NCBI GenBank assembly: GCA_963731105.1
Contig: CAVSUM010000005.1
Span: 124,001 to 188,000, forward strand
Source of the DNA: RPQJ01 sp963731105
Lineage (GTDB): Bacteria; Pseudomonadota; Gammaproteobacteria; Steroidobacterales; Steroidobacteraceae
Reading direction: 5' to 3'
Length of the DNA: 64,000 nt
Part shown: positions 1 to 7,974 of the stretch, in pieces
Layout of the letters: every line of letters begins with the position of its first letter
How positions within the stretch are numbered: position 1 is the first letter of the stretch
Position numbers and translations under genes: made by a program
The notes under the pieces: generated by a model
What the model was told of the DNA's origin: nothing
What the model saw: the letters and a program-made list of their open reading frames with translations, nothing else
The model's database searches: none

Positions 1-1660
1 TGAATGACGGCTTGTTGAAGAGGTAGCCGTAGCTGTCGAACTGACTCACCTCGAACAGGATGTAGGCCTGCGGCACGTCGACGAGGTGGCTCACCGAGAA
101 CAGCAGGTAGTACTTCTCGCCCACGCCCGCCTCGAAGTTCTTGCGCACCTGGTCCGGCGTGAGGGCCCGGTTGTGCACCGCGACCAGCCGGAAGATGCCC
201 TGGAACTGTCGGTCGCCCGATACTTCGTTGCCGAGCACGAACGCGAAGGTGTCGTCCCAGTCCGCCAGCGTCCCGCCACGCGACGGGTCCGCATCCTCGG
301 TGTACTCGCCGTTCACGTAGATGCGTCGCCCGTTGACCGGGTCGTAGGTCGCGACGACGTGCTGCAGCGTCGCCTGCAGGTCCTCGTCGTCGGCCGACGT
401 GGTGAGCTTCGGGTCGCCGGCGACATTGGTGGTGCTCGACCGGTTGTAGAAGTCGTAGCTGTAGAGCGTCTGGCCGAGCATGAAGTTACGGGTCGTCGTG
501 CCGCCCGAGTAGGACACGATCCGCGCGTCCTCCTGCGCGACGTTGCCGGGGGCCACCCAGGCCTCGATCGAGAACTCGCCGGTGGCCTTGATGAGGTCGT
601 GGAGCTTGCGGCTCGCGGCCGTGGTGCCCTGGGCCTTGCCGCGCCTGACGTTGATGCCCCAGCCGCCGACCCAGGCGACGTCGCCCGAGAGGGTCAGGTT
701 GAGCGCGGGCTCGGTACCGCTCGTGTCATATGCCACGCTGCCGCTGCCGGTCTTGAACTCCCAGAGCCCGATGACGTTGCTGTTGTAGCGGTTGCCGCCG
801 CTCGCGACGATACCGTCGCGGAGCCCGAGTGCCTTCGACAGCACCAGCGAAGGATCGACCTGCGTCGGGGCGATCGAGCCCGCGAACGCGCGGACCGCTG
901 CTTCCATTGCAGCCGAGTTCGCCGCGCAGTCGCTCCAGCAGTTGTGGAACTCGGTGCGCAGGCGCACGACGAGCCGCGACGTCTCGGGCTGGTCGAGGTT
1001 GATCTTCACGCGGACCGCCGCGTACGCGTCGTTCACGTCGCTCGAGGCGAAGAACGGCGACTGCCCGTTGGCCGCGGACGGTGAATGGCAGCGCGAGCAG
1101 TACTCCACGAGCAGCGGATGCACGGTCGTGGCGAAAAGGCCGGGTGCCGCCGGGAAGCTCTTGCTGGCGCCCGGGTCGCGGAGCGCAGGCGGCTTGAGCT
1201 CGACTCCGGCCAGCCCGCCGGCCGTCGCGCCGCCCCAGTTCCTGATCCAGGTGGTGATGATGTCGGCGCAGGCGGCGGCGCTCGCCAGCCAGCAGTTGTG
1301 CCCGCCGGCCACCTTGGTGACCATCCGCGAGTCGCGCGGCGAGTCGAGCGTCACGACGCCGTTCGCGGCGGCGTAGGCCAGGTTGATGTCGTCCTGGCGC
1401 ACGAACTGCGGGGCCTGCCCGCCCTGCGTGTGGCACTGCCCGCAGCGGTTGCTCGCCTTGAGGTTGTCCCACACGTTCACCTTGAACGACTGGACGTCGG
1501 CCGTGGCCGGCGGCGGGCCACTGTAGGTCGGCGGTTCGCCCCCGGAGGTGACCGGATTCTCGACCGTCTCGGCGCCACCCCCGCAGCCGGCGAGCAGTGC
1601 AAGCAGTCCGCAGGTGGCGAGGAACCGGGTCACCCGCGTTGGTGAAACGACACTGCGCAT
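1..1660 (-). CDS. LamG-domain lipoprotein with two CxxCH motifs (C-terminus cut by window edge)
   Basis: Translating the minus strand from the ATG at 1660 gives a lipoprotein signal with lipobox LLAGC (Cys about residue 26). CGQCH follows near residues 73-77 and CSRCH near 188-192. These are c-type heme-binding motifs, each in a repeat of similar layout. The C-terminal half contains a concanavalin/LamG-like beta sandwich (region around SIEAWVAPG). The reading frame is open to base 1, so the end of the protein lies outside the window. It starts 9 bp after the stop of the gene at 1670-2896, which points to co-transcription. Inference: a periplasm- or surface-facing outer-membrane-anchored di-heme protein with a sugar- or protein-binding module. 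The family is recognised from architecture only and the function is unknown. Confidence 0.75.
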   Translation of the reverse strand, partial: MRSVVSPTRVTRFLATCGLLALLAGCGGGAETVENPVTSGGEPPTYSGPPPATADVQSFKVNVWDNLKASNRCGQCHTQGGQAPQFVRQDDINLAYAAANGVVTLDSPRDSRMVTKVAGGHNCWLASAAACADIITTWIRNWGGATAGGLAGVELKPPALRDPGASKSFPAAPGLFATTVHPLLVEYCSRCHSPSAANGQSPFFASSDVNDAYAAVRVKINLDQPETSRLVVRLRTEFHNCWSDCAANSAAMEAAVRAFAGSIAPTQVDPSLVLSKALGLRDGIVASGGNRYNSNVIGLWEFKTGSGSVAYDTSGTEPALNLTLSGDVAWVGGWGINVRRGKAQGTTAASRKLHDLIKATGEFSIEAWVAPGNVAQEDARIVSYSGGTTTRNFMLGQTLYSYDFYNRSSTTNVAGDPKLTTSADDEDLQATLQHVVATYDPVNGRRIYVNGEYTEDADPSRGGTLADWDDTFAFVLGNEVSGDRQFQGIFRLVAVHNRALTPDQVRKNFEAGVGEKYYLLFSVSHLVDVPQAYILFEVSQFDSYGYLFNKPSF

Positions 1661-1669
1661 GACGTTCTC

Positions 1670-2896
1670 CTAGTCGCCGCTGCAGTAGGTGGCCGCCTCG
1701 GCGAACACCCGCTTCAGTCGGTACCCGTTCGACCTGAACGACGCCGTCATCGCATCCACCCGCGCCCGGTCCGCAGCGTCGCTCGGCGGTCGGAAGCAGA
1801 CGTTGCGGAATACCTTCTCGACCTGGCAGCGTGCGAAACGCTCGCTGTGCGCGAGTTCCCGCCCAAGCGACTTCGCTCCGCGCCCGCGGCCGGGCAGCGA
1901 GGGATCCCAGCCCAGCAGCGTGTTGCGGCCGTTGCGCCAGTAGTTCTCCCAGCTGTCGTCCGGCGTCACGTAGCCCGGCGGAAAAGTGTCGTCGTTGTGG
2001 AAGTACTTCGGCCGGACCTGCCCCGGCGTGTAGACGAGCCGTCCGGCGGCATCGTCGTAGTCGTAGTGGGCGAACGCCTGCGTCAGCGGATCCATGCCAG
2101 CGTGGCACGCGACGCAGTTGTTGAGGAAGACGCGACTATCGCCACCGGGGCTGCGACTCACGTCCTGGCGGATGCGATCGGGCGGGCGCGTCGGGTCCTG
2201 CACCTGCTCGAGGTCGACGCAGAGGTGGTTGAGCAGCGTGTAGCGGAACATCGCGCGGTTGGTTCCGGCGATGAAGAAGGCCTGCGCCGCGGCGCGGCTG
2301 GTCATCACGCCGGCCGTGGCATCCGGCGCGAGGCCCATCGCGGAGGATTGCGTGGTGCGGACCAGCGCGGACTTCAGGCTGACGCCGCTCGACTCGAGCG
2401 CCTCGTAGTGCGCGTTGCTCGAGGCCGAGAACGCCGGCACGCCGGCGACGCCGCTGCCGACGTAGAGGATGTCCTCCGACAGCACGCCGTCGAACGGCAC
2501 GTCGTCGCGCACCATGCCGATGACGGTCGCCACGTAGTCGTTGAGCGGTGCGAACATCGTCTGGTCGCGGTTGGTCCACGGCATGGCGAAGTTCTTCAGC
2601 GTGACGTCGTAGAACGCACGGTTCTCCATCGCCTTGTACGCCGCCTCGATGGTGCGCCCGGCAGCGACGGCTGCCGCCATGTCGGTCAGGACCGCCGGGG
2701 ACGGCGGTACGCCGGCCAGCCGGTCGTGCATGCGCTTGGCCTGCGAGCGCGCGTCCGCTTCGGCCACCACGGGCTGCAGCGTCGCCAGCAAGACGAGGCC
2801 GGGCAGCAGCGCGCGGCGCAGCCGTGCGATGCGGCCGCCCCGCTCTGCTCGCGCGGCGTCGCGACGCTGGCCACCGATGTTCAGGTGCATGCGCAT
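1670..2896 (-). CDS. Exported protein with single CxxCH heme motif
   Basis: A 408-residue protein when started at the ATG at 2896, which has GGGAG eight bases upstream. A longer open frame reaches 3112 but has no signal peptide at its start. A hydrophobic segment (ALLPGLVLLATLQPVVAEA) follows an arginine-rich stretch and looks like a cleavable signal. One CVACH motif lies near residues 261-265 in the context NNCVACHAGMDP, resembling heme sites of proteins of the DUF1585/DUF1588 type. The rest is soluble and has no domain I can name. It is the first gene of a leftward pair with the LamG di-heme lipoprotein and diverges from the PD40 gene at 3212. Probably a periplasmic c-type cytochrome-like partner; substrate and redox role cannot be deduced. 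Confidence 0.7.
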   Translation of the reverse strand: MRMHLNIGGQRRDAARAERGGRIARLRRALLPGLVLLATLQPVVAEADARSQAKRMHDRLAGVPPSPAVLTDMAAAVAAGRTIEAAYKAMENRAFYDVTLKNFAMPWTNRDQTMFAPLNDYVATVIGMVRDDVPFDGVLSEDILYVGSGVAGVPAFSASSNAHYEALESSGVSLKSALVRTTQSSAMGLAPDATAGVMTSRAAAQAFFIAGTNRAMFRYTLLNHLCVDLEQVQDPTRPPDRIRQDVSRSPGGDSRVFLNNCVACHAGMDPLTQAFAHYDYDDAAGRLVYTPGQVRPKYFHNDDTFPPGYVTPDDSWENYWRNGRNTLLGWDPSLPGRGRGAKSLGRELAHSERFARCQVEKVFRNVCFRPPSDAADRARVDAMTASFRSNGYRLKRVFAEAATYCSGD

Positions 2897-3211
2897 GTGC
2901 CGATCTCCCGCCCTGCTGGCCGAGCCAGCGCCCGCCGCGCCCCGGATGCCTGTCCCCGTCCGCCCTCCGCGTCGTCGCTGCCGGTCGCGCGCGACTGCCG
3001 AATCGGACGGACGCGACGCAATGTGGATTGCCGCGGGCAGTTCGCCAACGCCGACATGCTGTTCTGCGATTCGGATCACAGAAGGCCGGGTTCTGCGAGG
3101 CTGTTCACACATCGCGCGGTGGCGCGTGGAGTGCCGGATGGCATGTGAGAGAAAGTGCCTCTCGCCGGCGCGCAGCGCGTCGCGGTACGACCAGACATCG
3201 AGGATCGTCGG
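2897..3211. promoter_or_regulatory. Divergent intergenic region of the heme/PD40 cluster
   Basis: 315 bp separate the leftward heme-protein pair from the rightward PD40 operon and must hold promoters for both. The 9-mer GTTCTGCGA occurs twice in direct orientation (3061-3069 and 3090-3098), 29 bp apart start to start. That spacing would suit a regulator binding two faces of the helix. No convincing -35/-10 pair was found. Start codons for short open frames exist here but show no coding features. Confidence 0.35.
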
Positions 3212-5854
3212 ATGCGCGGACCTGTTCGAGACATCGCCGCGACGGCACCGCGGCCAGCAGCGTTCCTGGCCGGCGCGTGCCTGCTGCTGGCCGCTGCATG
3301 CACCAGCAGTGACGGAGGCGGCAGCCTCTCACCGGGCAGTGGCCAGAGTCCCGACCCTGTGGTGCTCGACTTTCCGATCGCTTACGTGAAGCGGGCATTG
3401 CCGCCCGCTAACGCTGCCGCGCAGGACGCACGCAGGTTGCTCGGTTTCGAGCCGGGCGCCGACCTGTACGTGCGCGACCGCGCCTCGCCGTCGGCCTCCG
3501 ATCGCAACGTTACGCTCGAAGTCACCGGCGGCGCCGGCGACGTCCGTGACGTCGAGCCGTCGTACGACGGCCGCAAGCTCGTCTTCTCGCTGCACAAGCC
3601 GCTGATCGAAGGTGCCGACGAGGAGGACCAGCCGACCTGGGGGATCTGGGAATACGACGTGACGACGCAGCAGCTGCGCCGCGTGATCCAGTCGGACATC
3701 GTCGCGCAGGAGGGTCACGACGTCGCGCCGCATTACCTGCCCGACGGTCGCATCGTGTTCAGCTCGACCCGCCAGCGCCAGTCGCGGGCGATCCTGCTCG
3801 ACGAGGGCAAGCCGCAGTTCGCCGCGCAGGACGAGGATCGCCGCGAGCCGGCGTTCGTGCTGCACGTGATGAACGCCGACGGCACGACCCTGCGCCAGAT
3901 TTCCTTCAACCAGAGCCACGACCTCGATCCGGCCGTGCTCGATGACGGCCGCATAGTGTTCAGCCGCTGGGACAACGCCGGACCGAACAACGAGATCAAC
4001 CTGTATACCGTGCGGCCGGACGGCTCGGACCTGCAGCTCCTGTACGGCGCTCAGAGCCACGCGACCGGCACCAGCGGCAGCAGCGTGCACTTCCTCGACC
4101 CGCGGCCCGCCGGCAATGGCCGGCTGATCGCGCGCGCGCAGCCGTTCCGGGCGCCCGACCGCGGCGGCCAGCTGCTGGAGATCGACGTCGACAACTATGT
4201 CGAGATCACTCAGCCGACTCTGCCGAATCGCGGCGTACTGAGCGGTCCGGCGCAGTTGCCGGCCACGATCAACGTGGTGTCCACGATCGAGGGGCCGTCG
4301 CCAGGAGGCCGCTACGGTTCCGCCTACCCGTTGCGCGACGGCACCGGCCGGCTGCTGACGACCTGGACGCAGTGCCGGCTGCTGGTCGACGCCGCACGCA
4401 TCGTGCCGTGCTCCGAGGATCGACTTGCGGCAGGCGACGCGGTCACCGCAGCCCCGCTCTATGGCGTGTGGATGTACGATCCGGCGAAGCGTACCCAGTT
4501 GCCGGTCGTGGCGCCTGCCGAGGGCTTCACCTACACGGAGGTCGTCGCCCTGCAGCCGCTTGCGCTGCCGGCGGTCCTGACCGATGCCGTGGCGGGCGTG
4601 GACTTCGATGCCGACCTGCAATCCGAGGGTGTCGGCATCCTGGACATCCGCAGCGTTTATGACGTCGACGGCGTGGACGTCGCCCCGGGCGGCATCGCCG
4701 CACTGGCCGACCCGCGGCGGACAACCGCCGCGCAGCGGCCTGCGCGCTTCCTGCGCGTCGAGAAGGCCGTCAGCCTCCCGGACGACGAAGTGCGCGATTT
4801 CGACAACGGCGCCTTCGGCGTGACCGCTGCGTTCGGCATGCGCGAGATCCTCGGCTACGCCGTGATCGAGCCGGACGGCTCGGTGCGCGTGAAGGTGCCG
4901 GCCGACGTCCCCCTCGCAATCACCGTGCTCGATGCCGACGGCCGGCGTCTCGGCCGGCGTCACGAGAACTGGCTGCAGGTCCGGGCCGGCGAGCAACTGC
5001 GCTGCAACGGCTGTCACGACAGCGGCAGCGGGCAGTCGCACGGCCGCTCGAACCTGTTCGCCACGGTGCACGCGGGTGCCCGTTCGACCGGCCTGCCTTT
5101 TCCGAACACGAACCCGGCGTTGTTCGCCGATTTCGGCGAGACGATGGCGCAGACGCGAGCGCGCATCAGTTGCCAGACGGACTGCGCGGCGCTGCGGCTC
5201 TCGCTGGACATTGCCTATGACGATGTCTGGACCGACCCCGTCGCCGCGGGACGGCCGCCGGACGCGAGCTTCGCCTACCGCTACAAGGACCTCGACACGC
5301 TGGCGCCCACCAGCGTCGACTGCCTGGCGTCATGGCGGTCCGGTTGCCGCGGCACGATCCACTACGAGGCCCACATCCATCCGCTGTGGAGCAAGCCGCG
5401 CATCACGCTGGCTGCAGACGGCGTCACGGTGCTTTCCGACGATACCTGCACGCGCTGTCATTCCGACCGCGATGCCGCCGACGCGTTACGGGTCCCGCCC
5501 GGGCAGCTGGAACTGACGGACGGGCCCTCGAGCGACGATCCCCTGCAAAAGCACGCCTATCGCGAGTTGCTCGCCGGCGACAACGAGCAGGAACTGGTGG
5601 GCGCCAACCTGCAGGACCGTCTCGTGCAGGTCGGCGTCGACCCGGTGACGGGCGAGCCGCAGCTGGCGCCGGTGCCAGTGCCGGCCTCGATGGCGGCGGG
5701 CAGCGCGCGCGGTTCTGTGCGGTTCTTCTCATTGTTCGCTCCCGGCGGCAGCCATCGAGGCCGCCTGACGCCTGCGGAGTTGAAGCTCGTCTCGGAATGG
5801 CTGGACATCGGGGCGCAATACTTCAACGACCCGTTCGTCGCGCCGCTCGATTGA
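3212..5854 (+). CDS. PD40 beta-propeller lipoprotein with two CxxCH motifs
   Basis: An 880-residue lipoprotein from the ATG at 3212, which has GAGGA seven bases upstream. An upstream in-frame start at 3155 would put 19 residues before the signal and is less likely. The lipobox LAAAC gives the acylated Cys near residue 30. Residues about 90-330 contain TolB/PD40-type propeller repeats (motifs such as YLPDGRIVFSS and VLDDGRIVFSRWD). The C-terminal third carries CNGCH at about 598-602 and CTRCH at about 746-750. A propeller plus CxxCH motifs is the layout of proteins annotated as hydrazine-synthase-alpha-like, but nothing here indicates hydrazine chemistry. It heads a tightly spaced rightward operon with the barrel proteins that follow. 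Likely an outer-membrane-anchored periplasmic redox or sensing protein. Confidence 0.75.
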   Translation: MRGPVRDIAATAPRPAAFLAGACLLLAAACTSSDGGGSLSPGSGQSPDPVVLDFPIAYVKRALPPANAAAQDARRLLGFEPGADLYVRDRASPSASDRNVTLEVTGGAGDVRDVEPSYDGRKLVFSLHKPLIEGADEEDQPTWGIWEYDVTTQQLRRVIQSDIVAQEGHDVAPHYLPDGRIVFSSTRQRQSRAILLDEGKPQFAAQDEDRREPAFVLHVMNADGTTLRQISFNQSHDLDPAVLDDGRIVFSRWDNAGPNNEINLYTVRPDGSDLQLLYGAQSHATGTSGSSVHFLDPRPAGNGRLIARAQPFRAPDRGGQLLEIDVDNYVEITQPTLPNRGVLSGPAQLPATINVVSTIEGPSPGGRYGSAYPLRDGTGRLLTTWTQCRLLVDAARIVPCSEDRLAAGDAVTAAPLYGVWMYDPAKRTQLPVVAPAEGFTYTEVVALQPLALPAVLTDAVAGVDFDADLQSEGVGILDIRSVYDVDGVDVAPGGIAALADPRRTTAAQRPARFLRVEKAVSLPDDEVRDFDNGAFGVTAAFGMREILGYAVIEPDGSVRVKVPADVPLAITVLDADGRRLGRRHENWLQVRAGEQLRCNGCHDSGSGQSHGRSNLFATVHAGARSTGLPFPNTNPALFADFGETMAQTRARISCQTDCAALRLSLDIAYDDVWTDPVAAGRPPDASFAYRYKDLDTLAPTSVDCLASWRSGCRGTIHYEAHIHPLWSKPRITLAADGVTVLSDDTCTRCHSDRDAADALRVPPGQLELTDGPSSDDPLQKHAYRELLAGDNEQELVGANLQDRLVQVGVDPVTGEPQLAPVPVPASMAAGSARGSVRFFSLFAPGGSHRGRLTPAELKLVSEWLDIGAQYFNDPFVAPLD

Positions 5855-5858
5855 CCAC

Positions 5859-6599
5859 ATGATCCGACGCCTGCTGACCGCCCTCCTGTTGCTCGGGTCG
5901 TTGCACCCGGCGCGGCTGCCCGCCGCCAGCGGCGGCGGCCAGGTCGTCGTCCAGGACCCGTACATCGAGTTACGCAGCGGGCCAGGGCGTGGATTTCCCG
6001 TCTTCCACGTCGTCGATCGCGGCGAAGCGGTGGAGCTGCTGCGCCGGCGCACGGACTGGATCAAGGTGCGCGGCGATGGCACGGAGGGCTGGGTCAATCG
6101 CAGCCAGCTCGAACGCACACTGACCCCGGGTGGCGAGGCCGTCACCCTCCCGGGGGCGTCGTCCGAGAGCCGCACCGCCCACCGCTGGGAAGCCGGCCTC
6201 ACGACCGGTGACTTCGACGGCGCCAATCTCGTCTCCGCCCAGGCGGCCTGGGCCATGACGCCGACGCTGCACGTCCGGGCCGACGTCTCGCACCTGCTCG
6301 GCAATTATTCGAATGGCTGGCTGGTTGCGGCCGGGATCGCGCACGTGTTCAGGCCGCAATGGCGGGCCTCGCCGTTCGTGGGTATCGGCGGGGGCATGCT
6401 GCACATCGAGCCCAAGGCGACGCTGATCGAGCCCGAGGACCGCACGGACACCACGGCCTATGCAGGCATCGGCCTGCGGGGCTACCTCACCAACCGATTC
6501 CTGCTGCAGGCGGAGTACCGACAGTTCGTGGTCTTCACGAGCCGTGACGACAACGAGGAGATCGACTCATGGACCGTGAGCTTCGCCTACTACTTCTGA
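5859..6599 (+). CDS. SH3b-domain protein with outer-membrane beta-barrel C-terminus
   Basis: 246 residues beginning four bases after the PD40 gene. An N-terminal signal peptide (LLTALLLLGS to AASGG) is followed by a bacterial SH3 domain at about residues 28-90. Its typical elements are the ELRSGPGRGFPV segment and the W-V-N-R-S ending. Residues 110-246 alternate in the manner of beta strands and end in aromatic YYF, typical of an outer-membrane barrel substrate of the BAM complex. SH3b domains usually contact peptidoglycan or peptides, so this protein may tie the cluster to the cell wall. Its last 31 bp overlap the next gene, suggesting translational coupling. Confidence 0.75.
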   Translation: MIRRLLTALLLLGSLHPARLPAASGGGQVVVQDPYIELRSGPGRGFPVFHVVDRGEAVELLRRRTDWIKVRGDGTEGWVNRSQLERTLTPGGEAVTLPGASSESRTAHRWEAGLTTGDFDGANLVSAQAAWAMTPTLHVRADVSHLLGNYSNGWLVAAGIAHVFRPQWRASPFVGIGGGMLHIEPKATLIEPEDRTDTTAYAGIGLRGYLTNRFLLQAEYRQFVVFTSRDDNEEIDSWTVSFAYYF

Positions 6600-7231
6600 G
6601 CGGCCTGGCGTTCGCCGCCCTCGCGGCGCCGGCGCCTGCCACGGCGCAGGGAGCCGTCGGCGCGGAGCCAGCGACGCCTCAGGTCGTCGAGCCGCGCGTC
6701 AAGCGTCGCGAAGTGAACCCGCCGGGCCTCGACACCGAGAACTTCGAGGCCGGCCTGTTCGTCGGCACGATCAGCATCGAGGACTTCGGCGCGAGCGTCT
6801 CGTATGGCGGCCGCTTCGCCTACCACTTCACCGAGGACGTGTTCGCCGAGGCAACGCTCGGCACGGCCAAGGCCGGCAGGACCAGCTACGAGGACCTGAG
6901 CGGCTCGGCCGCGCTGCTGACCGACAGCGAGCGCCAGTTCACCCACTACGACCTGGCCATCGGCTGGAACGCACTGCCGGGCGAAGTGTTTCTCGGTGGG
7001 CGCCGCGCACTGCCGAGCGCCGTGTACTTCACGCTCGGCGCGGGCAGCACGCGTTTCGCCGGCGATGACCACTTCACCGTGGCGCTCGGCGCCGGCCTGC
7101 GTGTGCTGGCCACCGACATGATCGCCGTGCACCTCGACGCGCGCGACCTCGCCTTCGAGAGCGACCTGCTCGGCAAGAACAAGCTCACCCACAACCTGCA
7201 GTTCACGCTGAGCCTGACGGCTTTCTTCTGA
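6569..7231 (+). CDS. Outer membrane beta-barrel protein
   Basis: 220 residues with a signal peptide ending near TATAQG and a C-terminal beta-rich domain finishing in LTAFF. Successive amphipathic strands are visible from about residue 60. It resembles the small outer-membrane beta-barrel domain family (TIGR04565 type) often found beside SH3b-barrel genes. It starts inside the end of the preceding gene and ends 15 bp before the thioredoxin gene. Its role is unknown, presumably outer-membrane assembly or a pore component of the same envelope system. Confidence 0.7.
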   Translation: MDRELRLLLLSGLAFAALAAPAPATAQGAVGAEPATPQVVEPRVKRREVNPPGLDTENFEAGLFVGTISIEDFGASVSYGGRFAYHFTEDVFAEATLGTAKAGRTSYEDLSGSAALLTDSERQFTHYDLAIGWNALPGEVFLGGRRALPSAVYFTLGAGSTRFAGDDHFTVALGAGLRVLATDMIAVHLDARDLAFESDLLGKNKLTHNLQFTLSLTAFF

Positions 7232-7246
7232 GCCCGGAGCACACCC

Positions 7247-7738
7247 ATGCGCCTGAGTTCGTTGTTCGCCATCCTGCTGCTGGCCGCCGCACGCCGGTCG
7301 GGGCCGCGACCGAGGCCCCGCGTCCGGCACCGGACTTCAGCGCTGCCGGCGCGCGACGGCGGCGAGGTCCGCCTGAGCTCGCTCAAGGGACAGGTGGTGA
7401 TGATCAACTTCTGGGCCACCTGGTGCGGCCCATGCCGCCAGGAGATGCCGCTGCTCGAACAACTGCAGAAGAAGTACGAGGCGCTCGGCTTCACGCTGCT
7501 CGGCGTCAACGTCGAGCCCGACAGCGCCGCCGCGACCCGCTGGCTCAACGGCGTGCCGGTGAGCTTCCCGGTCCTGTTCGACACGCACAACGCCGTCGCC
7601 GAGCGCTTCGGCGTCGAGGGCATGCCGAGCTCCGTGTTCGTGGACCGCGAGGGCCGGGTACGGCACGTGCACCGCGGCTACAAGCCGGGGGACGAAGCGC
7701 AGTACGCCGATCTCATCCGCTCGCTGGTGAAGGAGTGA
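7247..7738 (+). CDS. TlpA-like periplasmic thioredoxin (two compensating frame changes near the N-terminus)
   Basis: Thiol-disulfide oxidoreductase of the TlpA/ResA family, about 163 residues. The active site CGPC sits at residues 60-63 in the context NFWATWCGPCRQEMP, and the cis-Pro region is GMPSSVFVD. Such proteins reduce periplasmic cysteines, for example those of apocytochromes before heme attachment, which fits the CxxCH proteins of this cluster. Between codons 16 and 32 the frame as read gives an arginine-rich nonsense stretch. The neighbouring frame gives PVGAATEAPRPAPDFS, the expected post-signal segment. A one-base loss near 7291 and a one-base gain near 7340 would explain this. The remainder is intact. 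Confidence 0.85.
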   Translation: MRLSSLFAILLLAAARRSGPRPRPRVRHRTSALPARDGGEVRLSSLKGQVVMINFWATWCGPCRQEMPLLEQLQKKYEALGFTLLGVNVEPDSAAATRWLNGVPVSFPVLFDTHNAVAERFGVEGMPSSVFVDREGRVRHVHRGYKPGDEAQYADLIRSLVKE

Positions 7739-7743
7739 CCGCC

Positions 7744-7968
7744 ATGCGCGCACGCGTTGCGATACTTGCCTGCGCACTGGCCGGCGCAACCGGCTGCAGC
7801 GGCGTGGAGCCGTGGGTCAAGCCGTACGAGCGGCAGAACTTCGCCGACCCGATCATGGCCGCGGACCGCAATCCGATCGCGACCAGTTACCTGAACCACG
7901 TGTTCGAAGCACGCGAAGGTGCGCGCGGCGCGCTCGGTGCCCACGGCGGCGGCTGCGGCTGCAACTGA
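7744..7968 (+). CDS. DUF4266 small lipoprotein with C-terminal GCGCN
   Basis: A 74-residue protein beginning five bases after the thioredoxin gene. The signal ends in lipobox GATGC (Cys18). The mature part is about 56 residues, including WVKPYERQNFADPIM and a conserved-looking REGARG segment. It ends in a glycine-rich tail with paired cysteines, Cys71 and Cys73 (GGGCGCN). This matches the DUF4266 family, which typically lies beside DUF3570 and a thioredoxin as here. The strictly terminal Cys-Gly-Cys-Asn suggests a metal, cofactor or redox role, but none is known to me. Confidence 0.85.
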   Translation: MRARVAILACALAGATGCSGVEPWVKPYERQNFADPIMAADRNPIATSYLNHVFEAREGARGALGAHGGGCGCN

Positions 7969-7974
7969 ACTGCC

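Noticed and set aside
2897..3112. N-terminal extension of the single-heme protein
   Set aside because: Arg/Gly-rich, non-conserved in appearance, and would bury the signal peptide. The ATG at 2896 has a good ribosome site.
3329..5071. Long open frame antisense to the PD40 gene (580 codons)
   Set aside because: High GC content leaves antisense frames open. The translation is Arg/His/Val-rich without domains, and the plus strand encodes a clear lipoprotein.
3212..5854. Hydrazine synthase alpha subunit
   Set aside because: Only the propeller-plus-CxxCH layout is shared. No beta/gamma partner or anammox context is present.
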